The position numbers and the translations under genes were made by a program. From positions 47,180,391 to 47,244,390 of the forward strand of contig NC_061796.1 of the NCBI RefSeq assembly GCF_021462225.1: a stretch of 64,000 nt of DNA, in the 5' to 3' direction. The stretch is from Girardinichthys multiradiatus. Taxonomy: Eukaryota; Chordata; Actinopteri; Cyprinodontiformes; Goodeidae. How positions within the stretch are numbered: position 1 is the first letter of the stretch; every line of letters begins with the position of its first letter. This document shows positions 10,401-20,110 of the stretch, in pieces. A model generated the notes under the pieces. The model saw only the letters and a program-made list of their open reading frames with translations, was not told the origin of the DNA and ran no database searches.

Positions 10401-12931
10401 AAGAGGAAAGTAGGAGGGGAAGCTTGGAGACCTAACATACAAGCGCCCTACCTTGAGATTTAAAAGCCCAATGTGGTTTTAATTCTCCGCAGAGATGAAT
10501 GACTGATGCGTAGAGATCAAAACTCCTTTTCTTGGAACAACTTGGTGACTAGAACATCTAATAGTAAGCCTTGCAGTGGTTAAGTCAAACATGGCAATAG
10601 TGAATAGAAGCAGATAAAAGTCTAAATTTCTACACATAAACAGTCTGTCTCACTCAGCAGCGTTTAACTTCACCTATTTCAAGAAAGCCTTCAGTCAGGC
10701 CACCTAAACTCTGGAAGTCCAGCTGTGCTTATTTTTCTTACTAGAATGTAATTTGTCTCTAAAACATCACTTCTTAGCTAACGATTAAATACTGTGAGAG
10801 AAGTTCAAATACCGATATTCAATCAGACGGCAGCGGCAGTCAAAAACTCAGAGATTGAGAAAAAAGCAGTAACTGCGGCAGCCTATTATCATGGTGATCT
10901 AGGGATATCATCTCAACCAGAACCACTGGCCGTAGCCGTGGCAAGAACTATATTGTGTTTTGTTTCATGATTCTGGTGCAAGAAGTTTTTGGATCAGAGA
11001 AACATTGTTTTTGGTGGCTAAAGAGAATTCCACCCTTTTCACCTGTTTACATTCACCGGGCTCTCATCCACCATACCAACATAGAGGACCTTTGGAGACA
11101 GTAAGAGTGCTCACCCAATCCTTTACTTTGCTGTCAAAAAATGGCTACATATCTGTCCAGCACATTCCTGTTGGAAGGTTGTTTTTGGAGATCCATGAAT
11201 CCAGTTTCTGTCAATTTCCACTCAAGCTGTGGAAAAGGGATTTACAACTACTTGTCTGCTTAAAAAAATCAGTGCAAATGTTCATCAGGATTTATTTACG
11301 TTAGGACGTTTAGCGTTTCTCCAATGAAGAATTATAATCTGGGGTTTAGCTCAAATAAGTTGAAATAAACTTTGGTTTAATTAAAAGAAAGTCTAAAATT
11401 CAATAAAATGTAAATGTTCTAAAGAGGGACAGAGAGTTTCACCTATGCAGAGTTGATGAGAAAGACCTTAGAATACCCTTGAGGAACTCCTCAAAGCTCT
11501 GTAGTGTTCCTGGCTGCAGTTGCAAAAATATTTATTAACTATAAAGCTGTATTTTGTTTGATATTACTTCAAGTGCTAGAAATGGGATAGTTGTCCATCT
11601 TAAAGATACAGTCACTTCCAGTATTTCATTTAATCTTTTTTTAATGTGTGATTGTGTTTAATTTACTGTCTTTGTGGAAGATTGTAGCTTACAGTTGTTT
11701 TCTTTAATCAGATTAATCAAAGTCTGACTGAAACTCTGGATCAGATCATCTCTCAGTATGGAAACAGCAGTGACAGCGGCAGCAGAGTAATGGATAACGT
11801 GCAGAAAAATGTGAGTCTTTCTGCCATTAGGTATGTCCTACTTAAAATAAAAGACACCGTGTCAATATTTGTCTTGATTCTGCCTCACAGTCAAAGTGCT
11901 GTGGTAGAACCGGCCCTGCTGACTGGCTCAAGAACTCCTTCATTCAAACTCTGAACCTGACGAGTCCCGATGTGCTGCCATGTTCCTGTTTTAAGACCGT
12001 TCAGCCCGCCTTTAACTCGTCTTGGTGCTCGGAGAACAGCAGCTTCACTGAGCTGGGGATTGACAAAGGAATTGAAAGTTTTAATCAGGTACAATGGATG
12101 AGCCTCAAACTAACTGCTGAATACCAACAACACCATATTGGTATGCAGAAATCGGGATCTACACAGAATCAAAATTATACTTGTTTTCTTTTAAACTGAA
12201 CAAAAACACATTAATCCTGCACTAAAAAAGAAAGTAAGGAGATTTAAAACTAATCGCTGAGGAAGGTTTTAGGTTATGTTTTTAGATAACTTTAAAGATA
12301 AACATTTGTCAGGATGACCAGGAGAAATATTGATTAATTTAGAATAATTAGCCAGGTTAATTTGCTGGCTTATTGAACCTTCTGTGTTTGATGTGGCAGA
12401 GCTGTGGTCAGAAGATCAGTGGTTGGCTGCAGGAGAACATCCTGACAATTGTTGCCATGGGCGCAATCCTCATTTTGCTCCAGGTAAGAATAATTGTCTG
12501 AAGGTTTTAAAGAATGAGCCTGAACAACTAAAGTTGGATTTCTGTTGTAATTACCTTGACTGCCTAATGGTGGCGCTTACAGCCCCTTGCATTCATCAGC
12601 CGTGAACATTGTGCCTTTTTCTTTGCAGATAGTTGAACTTTCCATCGGTGCGCTTCTCTTCCGCATGTTTGGAGAAAAAAACAAGCGGGTAGTTGGTCTA
12701 AGCCACGCCCACCTAGACTCCTCCCCCGACAACGACCTGGACAGCGGAGAGCAAAACTACGCCTTCCACAATCCAGATGAAGACCCAAACTACATGACTG
12801 TAGATGCCAACAACAAGGCTTATGACCACTACAACCAGAACCAAGGCCAGGGGTACCAGGATCCAGTCTATTGCTACCATGACTACCAGGACCAGAACCA
12901 GGGTTACCAGGAGGCTGTTCAACCTTACTAA
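4411..12931 (+). CDS. tetraspanin, CD37/CD82-like, with long tyrosine-rich tail
   Basis: Four-pass membrane organiser protein of the cell surface. Coding exons: 4411-4476, 5664-5742, 9707-9819, 9981-10055, 11712-11810, 11891-12088, 12400-12483 and 12629-12931; all junctions are GT-AG and phases match, giving 338 residues. The start is the first ATG before the TM1 helix (MKLEVKIELLKFCFAVLNS). The large extracellular loop has the family CCG (residues 147-149), a PCSC motif (174-177), Cys190 and Cys212, that is six cysteines. The PCSC motif is typical of CD37 and CD82. TM4 lies at about 225-252. The C-terminal tail of some 85 residues is much longer than the ~10-20 residues of mammalian relatives and carries ten tyrosines. 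ATTAAA at 12991 is the likely poly(A) signal. Which CD37/CD82-type paralogue it is cannot be settled by eye. Confidence 0.88.
4640..4705 (-). repeat. antisense LINE tail fragment
   Basis: CAGAATCAGCTTTATTATAA is the reverse complement of the AATAAAGCTGATTCTG tail seen on the plus strand near 37,810, so this is a short 3' scrap of the same LINE family in tetraspanin intron 1. Confidence 0.4.
6290..6370. repeat. terminal fragment of an old DNA-type repeat
   Basis: The stretch around CACATTTTGCTAAATTACAG resembles the terminal part of a common teleost interspersed repeat, also represented near 39,240-39,350. Too short to classify. Confidence 0.3.
6505..9262 (-). mobile_element. Rex3 (RTE-clade) LINE, nearly full length, inactivated
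   Basis: Minus-strand non-LTR retrotransposon in tetraspanin intron 2. From its 5' end: an endonuclease-like domain (GTWNVTSLGGKEPEL, LLGDFKAHVGNDSDTW, 9110-8127), reverse transcriptase (RGITLLSLPGKAYARLLERR; PLSPVLF, 8090-6892) and the C-terminal region (LRWLGHLYRMPPGRLP, 6882-6538). The 3' tail is a (GAGTAC)n-like repeat. As I recall them, both standard Rex3 PCR primer sites are present, at 7,409 and 7,852. It is dead: frames are broken, the RT active site reads FAVD instead of FADD, and the segment between endonuclease and RT is deleted near 8,130. Confidence 0.88.
9290..9414. repeat. strong hairpin, ~54-bp inverted-repeat arms
   Basis: The left arm begins GAGAAAGTGAAAACAGT at 9,290. The right arm ends with its reverse complement at 9,414. 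Both carry the TTACAAATTAAATATAAAT core, separated by a loop of roughly 13 bases. It lies directly beside the 5' end of the Rex3 copy in tetraspanin intron 2. It may be a tiny palindromic element. Confidence 0.75.
10056..11711. other. tetraspanin intron 4, no recognised element
   Basis: The intron is 1.65 kb. A 114-codon ORF at 10,960-11,304 lacks recognisable features and I treat it as chance. No repeat family is obvious. Confidence 0.5.
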
Positions 12932-12990
12932 ACACCCTCAGACTGAACATGCTGTAAACGTCAGCTTAAAACGTTAAATCGGTATTTTTG

Positions 12991-12996
12991 ATTAAA
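12991..12996 (+). terminator. poly(A) signal of the tetraspanin gene
   Basis: ATTAAA lies 60 bases after the stop codon, the first good poly(A) hexamer variant downstream. Confidence 0.55.
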
Positions 12997-13179
12997 ATCT
13001 TCAGTGTTTTTTTATTTCTGTTCTGCTTTCTTAATGTAAATCATGTCAAAAATCCACAAGCCTCAGTTAGCAGGTTAAAGGTTAAAGTTCACAAAAGGAC
13101 AACGAGAAAAAGCTTGAACAAGTATGTTTGCTTTGAAGGGTTGCAGGAGAAATTCTCGTCTCTACAAAAAGAAAGAAGA

Positions 13180-13485
13180 GACTCTCAAACATCTGCAGCG
13201 TGTCTTAGGTTTGCAAAGCTGCATCTGCGTCCCTTGGACCCGACGAGACCAAAGTAGAGATGTTTGGTCATAATGCTCAGCATCATGTTTGGAGAAAACC
13301 AAACACAGCAGATCATCTGAAAAAGAAAATAATCAAAGTGCTGAAATGGCCCAATCAAAGTCCAGACCTCAGCCTGATTAAAATGCTGTGATGGGACCTT
13401 CAGAGAGCTGTGGAGGAACCTCAATAAACTAAAGCCATGATGGACAGACAAGTGGACCAGAATCGCTCCACAATGATGTGAGAAC
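13180..13485 (+). mobile_element. decayed Tc1/mariner transposase fragment
   Basis: Read loosely, the stretch encodes DETKVEMFGHNAQHHVWRKP and then a segment like WPNQSPDLSL, which match the region around the first and third catalytic residues of Tc1-family transposases. It has stops and frameshifts and no visible termini. Confidence 0.6.
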
Positions 13486-13504
13486 TGACAAAATCAGACA
13501 GTAA

Positions 13505-13762
13505 ACCTGATTTACTGCTCCTGGAGGAGGTTCTACGAGCTTCTGAAGGAGGTTCTACTGGCTGCTGGAGGAGGTTCTACGAGCTTCTGAAGGAGGTTCT
13601 ACTGGCAGCTGGAGGAGGTTCTACGAGCTTCTGAAGGAGGTTCTACTGGCTGCTGGAGGAGGTTCTACGAGCTTCTGAAGGAGGTTCTACTGGCAGCTGG
13701 AGGAGGTTCTACGAGCTTCTGAAGGAGGTTCTACTGGCTGCTGGAGGAGGTTCTACGAGCTT
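13505..13762 (+). repeat. minisatellite, 44-bp unit made of two 22-bp halves
   Basis: CTGGAGGAGGTTCTACGAGC recurs at 13,565, 13,609, 13,653 and 13,697, a strict 44-bp period. Each unit has two related 22-bp halves, one with GAGCTTCTGAA and one with CTGGCTGCTGG or CTGGCAGCTGG, alternating between units. The same core builds the arrays at 25.9-27.0 and 27.5-28.3 kb. Confidence 0.95.
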
Positions 13763-13971
13763 CAGTAGAAGTACAAATAATTGAAAGAGATCAGAAATAA
13801 ACTAAAAACACGGCAGGTTTCTAATGCCGAGGACACAATAAAACAAGTCAAAGAGTTTAAACTGAAACAAGGTTTAGATGAAAGAAAAACACACCTGTGT
13901 AAAATCAGCTCTTCTGATTAAACGTGATAAAGAGACACCCAGAAACTTGTCTTGTTTGTCTTATCAAAATT

Positions 13972-13977
13972 TTTATT
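13972..13977 (-). terminator. poly(A) signal for the cytokine-like gene
   Basis: The minus strand reads AATAAA here, about 550 bases beyond the stop codon at 14,527. Four ATTTA pentamers lie in the intervening candidate 3' UTR (13977, 13985, 14104, 14277), as in many cytokine mRNAs, although the region is AT-rich anyway. Confidence 0.35.
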
Positions 13978-14526
13978 AAATATATAAATGAACTACTACC
14001 ATAGCTATGTTGGTCCTCAGACCTGATTTTTTCCAAACTCAACAGTGCCCCCTGGAGTTTGTACAGAAATGTCAAACAATTCAAAACAATTTCAAAGTAA
14101 AGTTAAATAAAAAGGTAATTATGTAAAAGAAGGATGAAACATGAAATAACAAATTTTGTGGACATGTAAGCAGTTACTAATGGAAACTAGTTTTTATCTA
14201 GAAAGCAGGAAAAATATGTGCATTATAAAATAATTGATATAGTTAAGCCTTGCTTTGTGAGGGTAACCAGAAAAAATAAATATAGCAAAGTAGAATCTTT
14301 TTGAATTAAAACTAAAATCTTCTAAGCTTACATCTGACAGAAATAAAAAATTCCTGTTTGGGAGAACGTTGATCCGTCCAGCTGACCTACAGAACCCTAA
14401 AGAACCGCTTTGAGCTGAAGACAATAAACTATCGTCTCTCTGAGGGTTCTGCCCCATCTTGCAGCAAATGAAGACGATCCCCAGATGATTGAGGAAGAGG
14501 GACCTGATGGTACCCACAAACGTGTG

Positions 14527-17500
14527 TTATGTGAGCAATGCTGCCACCTGCTGGCTCCAACAGTCAATACATTGCATGGATTTCCTCAGAAAGTTGAAAT
14601 TTGGTGTCGGAGGACTGTTGAAGGATGAGGTTGGACAATCTGAAGAGTCCGGTCCAGATTCATTCTGAAATCAGTCAATCAATCAATTAGTAAAGTTTTT
14701 TTTTATTTCTTGTTAAAAAACTGAACATTACCAAACTTTCTCTCATTGCTTAAAACATTTGGTTCATACTCCGGTTTTAAAATAAACTTAGACAAAACTT
14801 AGCCCCTCACTTTTAACTTTGTACCTAAAGAAATGATTTCTATAAAGAGCCACTTTCCGCTGAATACTAATATCAAAGACCTTGAAGTTACGCTACCTAA
14901 AGACTTATAATTACATCCCAGCTGATGGATCTAAAGCGTTGCTCATTTCTACCCAATAATATGTATAGCTGAATTGATATCATTAAGATGATTATCCTTT
15001 CAAGACATCCTTTTTCAGTCTCTGTAGAACTAACCAGTAAACCGTCCTCTAAATGCAACAGGATGATTTCAAACTTTATCTGGGGCAGGAAAAGGCCTGG
15101 AGTCCGTTTTCAAACAGTGCAACTCATTGGTGACTCTGTCCTTTTTTTTCGTATTGATGTTTAAACCTGCTAAAAAACTATAAAAGAAAGCTGCACTTAA
15201 TTTCTTCCATTGTTTCCTTTTTGCAATTTTAATTTGATCTCAGTGACATGTTGGTACTGAATCCTCCTTTCTTTAGTCTGCAAATTGTTTTTCTGTTCCC
15301 TGCTAATTTTTCCATTTATCTTTATTCTTCACTTCCTTTATTTTGTTCTCTGTTATTTCCTGTTTATCTCTTCTGCTGTTTTCTGTTATTGGTCTGCATG
15401 TTTTATATCGTTTCTCCTCCAATCAGATTGCAGCGACTCACCAGGTGTTGCAGCAGGTCTTGGTTCAGAGTTATCACAGGACAGATGTCGACCCCTGGAG
15501 AAAAAGGTTGGAGTTTCTCTGCGCAGGTTTGCTTTTGAAGGAGCCTGTTGGCCATCATGGACGTCTGCGATGAAAACATGTTTAAATAGAAAATTAACAT
15601 AAACTTAGATAATGGCAGAACATTACACACAACACTGGATCATCCCAAAGTTCTCCAGGTTCTCCAAAGGTCTTTCAGCAAATAGCTCTTTGAGAATCAC
15701 CCAGTTACAATTAAAATCCTTTTAGGGGAATTCATAGAAACAAAGAGTGTCTTTGTGACAGGCTGCTGATAACCAACAGCCTAAAAATCAAAACACCCAG
15801 TGAGCAGATGAGGGTGACAGGTCCTTGCTGTCAGAGGTCAGAGGAGAATGGGCTGACTGGTTTCAGGTGATAGAAAGGCAACAGTAGCTACAATAACCAT
15901 CGGTTCTAACCAAGGTCTGCAGAGCACCACCTCTGAATGCACAACCTATGAAACCTTGAAGCAGATGTTCTACAGGAAACCACACCAGGTACCACTCCTG
16001 TCAGCTAAGACCAGGAAACGGAGGTTACACTTCCCACAGACTCACCAAAACTGGACAATAACAGATTGGAAACATGTTGCCTCGTCCGATGAGTCTCATT
16101 GTCAGTTGCAACATTCAGATGCTCGAGTCAGAATGAGGTGTAAACAACAGAAAAGCATGGATCCATCCTGCCTTGTGTCACTGGTCCAGGCTTGTGGGTG
16201 TCCATCCCTTCATGAGCACAGTTAACCATCTTCTGTTAGCTCCCCCCAGCAGGATAATACATCATGCTGCGAACTTCAGATCATCTTATACTGGTTTATT
16301 AAAGATGACGTAATGCTAGTGTGTTGAAATTGACCACAAAATCTGAGCAATGTTTCTGACACCTTGCTGAAGCTGTGGCCTGAAGGATTAAAGCTTTTCT
16401 GAAGGCAAAAGGGTTGCCAGTCCTGGATTAGCAAACTATGCCTAACGAAGCGGCCGTTGCCAGTGGGTATATAAAGAAATATATTATAGTATCTCTCGTA
16501 TATTTTAGAGAATCTGTCATCAGTGTGCCTTCATCTAGCAAGTACTTTAGATTTAAACTAAAGAGGATAAAATCCATCTCAGGTTCCTTGTAAACTCATT
16601 AGTGATAAATCTGAGACCAACATCAGCAGTTTGCTGGACATGCGAAGTACCAACAGAAACTCAGTCAGTGACACAACTGATTATTTTTTTGTGTTTGTGC
16701 CACCCCTATAGCAGACTGGTGACCTGGGTGGTGAGCCACATCAACCAAACTAACAAAGATCACCTCAGCCTGTAGAGGACATGAATCCTGAGAAGTTTCT
16801 GGTTTAACTCATTTTTCTCATCAGTTTATCTTGAATTGTTTGAGTTTCTACCCAACAAATTGTTTTGGTGCTAGAAAATTAAAACTAAGAAATGAGAGGT
16901 TTTAGGATGGGGTGGGAGGTGAGGTGGGGGTTGCAAACAATGCATTGTGATCAGAAAACAAAGAACTGCAGACAACTAAATCAACATCCGGTGGTATTTG
17001 TTGAGAGGAGAGTAAAGACCAGAATACGCCATAATCAAGGGATCAACAAAAAACATCATCTTAGCAAAGTGATCAAACTTCAACAAGAGAAAGGGATCCT
17101 GTGAGGATTTAATGTTGTTCTTTGCTTTGCGGCCCTGCTCTTCTAAAAACATCTGTTTACCAGACATGATGTCATCTTTTAAGGTAGTAATGGACACATT
17201 TACAACTTAAACTATTTCAATCCTGGCATTAAATGAACGGGATGAATGCAAAACACTTGATTTGACCTAAATCTATAACTAGGAGAATTAAACACCTCTA
17301 GTGACTTTGCATCCGGATTACCTTATTCCACTGGACAGCAATCTCGTTGCACTTTAGATGATGCAGGTCTTTCAATAATTTCTGCAGGGACACAAATATT
17401 CCAGTCAAAAAAATTAAAACTTATTTGGTACTGATAATTAGTGCATGTTAGTAGGGATGGCCCCTGCAGAGCCTCACCGTTTCTTTGAGCTCGCTGCTGT

Positions 17501-17890
17501 AGCTCTGCAGGACCTTCAAAAGGTCCTCCGCGATGCTTCTCACTTCAGGATTTATTGGCAGAGCTTGGACTGTCACAAGCTCCACCCACAAGCCCAGGAA
17601 CAGGAAGCAAAAGAAACCACAATTCACTGCAAGAGAAGATTCATTTTAAAAAAGGTTCGATTTGCTGGAAACATGATGACTGCTTCAACCCTGTCATGAT
17701 GAAGATGGAGAATAGGAGAACGAAAATGTAAACATTTCAAAGACCATGTTAGTTGCTCTAAAAACTGATTTCATCCCGCTGCTACTCTTCAACTACAATG
17801 TTCCCACCAAGCAGCGGCAGTGGAAAATCCACTAAAATGCAGTGGAAGTGTTGGGATAAATGCCCCACCAGGCTGAGGCTCCTTGCACAT
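14527..17890 (-). CDS. candidate secreted short-chain helical cytokine-like protein
   Basis: Five coding exons on the minus strand: 17869-17890 (weakest), 17478-17626, 17322-17381, 15442-15564 and 14527-14664. Every intron is GT-AG and the frame stays open, giving a 163-residue protein. Residues from about 8 to 28 form a signal peptide (FFCFLFLGLWVELVTVQA, likely cut before LPINP). Four amphipathic segments follow (EVRSIAEDLLKVLQ; KLLKDLHHLKCNEIAVQW; MMANRLLQKQTCAEKL; NFLRKSMQCIDCWSQQVA), with six cysteines in the mature part and one N-glycosylation site (NES). Exon 3 is exactly 60 bp, and the last three introns are phase 0, as in IL-2, IL-4, IL-5 and GM-CSF genes. I do not recognise the family member. 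Convergent with the tetraspanin gene. The first exon is inferred from one weak donor (CCTG|gtgggg) and may be wrong. Confidence 0.55.
15775..16460 (+). mobile_element. decayed Tc1/mariner element
   Basis: Plus-strand frame 15,956-16,225 encodes HQNWTITDWKHVASSDESH and ARVRMRCKQQKSMDPSC, matching the segment around the first catalytic Asp of a Tc1-type transposase. The rest is frameshifted. It sits in the large intron of the cytokine-like gene. Termini not found. Confidence 0.65.
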
Positions 17891-17899
17891 AGAAATCAG

Positions 17900-19080
17900 T
17901 ATGCACCGGGAGAGACGCTGGAAAGAAAGCTGAAATTGTGTTGAGGTCAGGCTGTGCTGGTTGTTGAGAGACCAAAGGAAGTTGTGAGTATTCAAGGTGC
18001 AATTTGAAAGCAGTGTGTATCTGTCAGTCAGTTAAAGAAAATACCTCCTTCTTCCTCCCTTCAAGGAAGAAGGAGGAGGTCAAAGCCCTAGCAGAGGCAA
18101 CAGCTGCAGATCCAATCACCCCTTACAGGTTCAACATATTTTAACTTTAGGATTATTTCAACACTTAAACCCTCCACTTTCATCCTCGTATGCTGCTGAT
18201 AAGCTGCTTAAAGCACTGATGTACCGGGCCAGGGCTGGGACGTGTTCTGATCATGAGTGGAGGTGGTAGGATCAACGTGGGAAGGTGATGCTGATGAATT
18301 CAGTGTTGAGAGGATGCAGGAGAACATTTTGAGGACATGAAAGATAAATTTGCTGAGAACTGCTAGCTTCCAAATGAAGGAGATGGTCTAAATTTACTGA
18401 GATCCAGCCATGTTCTGATGGGTCGGGACAGTCCTGGAAATGCAGGCATAACTAATAAGGTTAATAATCAGGTTCAAACACAGAGCTTCCTATATGGATT
18501 CAGCCTTCAACAGCCTGGTCCTTGAGAGGTTTTCCTTTGACAAAATATGAAAATATTTTTCACATTGTGTTTGGAGTTTAAATAGGTGAATGTGAAGAAA
18601 TCATTTCTGACTAACATTTTGAAAATAGCCTGAAGTGACTCATTTAATAAAAGTTGTCCTTTCTCAGACTCTTGGTTTATATAAATACATCCTCTGTTTT
18701 TCTAACCCGGCTGCGCTGAAACTGCAGAAGATTAAAACCAGATGTGTCTGTGAAACAGCAAATGCATCTATTACCACATAGCAATAGTGGAGTGACTCAT
18801 GACAATCTGAACTTTAACATTCCTCAATTGAGGATTTTTCTCTGGAACCAAACATGGTTCCCGTAAGCAAAATTACATGGCCACCTACAGAATAGATCAG
18901 AATAGATTTAGTCTCTGCTGCCACAGATTTAAGCTAAAAATGTAAGTCTGAGCTGTCAGCAGGACCAGGATGGAGAAACATTTTTTCTGCTTCTACCTGG
19001 ATGATGAAATCTTTTAGATATTGAACAGTTTATCGATGTTCTGCACAGTATCTGCTATCAATACTTGTCTGGGCTCTTTT
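17900..19080. other. non-coding stretch
   Basis: Upstream of the cytokine-like gene. No gene seen. The promoter of that gene could lie here; a purine-rich run with GAAGGAGG repeats is near 18,060. Confidence 0.3.
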
Positions 19081-19084
19081 TGCA

Positions 19085-20110
19085 TGAATTACTGCATCAA
19101 TGTGGCGTGGAAGGAGGAGATCAGCCTGTGGTTCTGCTGAGGTGTTCAGGAAGTCCAGGTGGCTTTGATAGCTGCCTTCAGGTCATCTGCATTGTTGGTT
19201 CTGGTGTCTCTCACCTTCCTCTTGGCAGAACTCCATAGATTCTCTATGAGGTTCTGGTCAGGCCAGTTTACTGGCCAATCAAGTCCTTTAATTGGAGGAG
19301 GCGACTGTGGCTCAGTGAGAAGAGTGGTGCAATCCGAAAGTTGTGGGATCGATTCCAGCTTCCTACTGCCACATGTAGATGTGCCCTTGGGCAAGGCACT
19401 TAACCTCAAATTCCCTACCGATCTGTGTATCAGTGAATGAATGAGAGTGTCTGGGTGAATGTGGCTCTAGTGTAAAGTGCTTTGAGTGGTCAGTATGACT
19501 GGAAAGGCGCTATATAAGTTCAGTCCATTTACCATTAACACCATGGTCATTGGACCAGCTTTTGGTACATTTGGCAGTGTGGGTCGGTACCAAGTCCTGC
19601 TGGAAAATAAAATCAGCATCTCCATCTTGTCAGCCAAAGGAAGTATGAAGCGCTCTAAAATGTCCTGGTAGATGGCTGCATTGACTTTAGACTTCAGAAA
19701 ACCCAGTGGACCAGAACCAGCATATGACAAGGCTCCCAAATAATCTCTAAATGTGGAAACCTAATCCTGGACTTCAAGCAATGTGGATTCTGTTCCTCTC
19801 CACACTTCCTCCAGACTGTGGGACCTTGATGTCCAAATGAAATGCAAATTTTACTTTCCACTGATCAACAGTCCGGTCCTTTTTCTCCTTAGCCCAGGTA
19901 GGATGGTACTGATGTTGTCTCTGGTTCAGGAGTGGTTTAACACAAGAGATGTGACAGTTGTTGCTCATGTTCTGGATCTGTCTGTGTGTGGAAGCTGAAT
20001 TCCACTCCTTGTTGATCTCCTCCAAACTCTTGAACAGGTTTTGCTCTCAAGGCTTCAGTAATTCTTGCTGCTTGGGCAACTTTACAACTGCACCTTTTCC
20101 TTCCACTAAA
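19085..20110 (-). mobile_element. decayed Tc1-like transposon, split by a SINE
   Basis: On the minus strand, pieces of a Tc1 transposase occur in order: CVKPLLNQRQHQYHPTWAKE (about 19,950-19,870), SYAGSGPLGFLKSKVNAAIY (about 19,720) and DWPVNWPDQNLIENLW (about 19,270). The last contains the NPIENLW-type motif of the third catalytic residue, altered to NLIENLW. The order and spacing match the intact copy at 58.6-60.2 kb. Many stops and frameshifts are present. Confidence 0.8.
19293..19540 (+). repeat. tRNA-headed SINE with L2-like tail, copy 1
   Basis: The head TGTGGCTCAGTGAGAAGAGT and the box-B-like GGGATCGATTCCAGCTTCC are tRNA-like. The body has GTGCCCTTGGGCAAGGCACT and the tail has AAAGGCGCTATATAAGTTC. 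It interrupts the decayed Tc1 copy, so it is younger than that insertion. Confidence 0.8.

Noticed and set aside
12564..12950. Two minus-strand ORFs opposite the last tetraspanin exon
   Set aside because: Shadows of the low-complexity tyrosine-rich coding sequence on the plus strand.
13505..13762. CRISPR-like repeat array
   Set aside because: The repeats are contiguous, the spacers would themselves be repeats, and this is a vertebrate genome. It is a minisatellite.
14194..14517. 107-codon minus ORF downstream of the cytokine-like stop
   Set aside because: It lies in the candidate 3' UTR, is AT-rich and has no recognisable product.
16976..17197. Minus-strand ORF of 73 codons as an extra cytokine exon
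   Set aside because: Exons at 17,322 and 15,564 already join in phase 0. This segment lacks a good pair of splice sites and would add an unusual insert.
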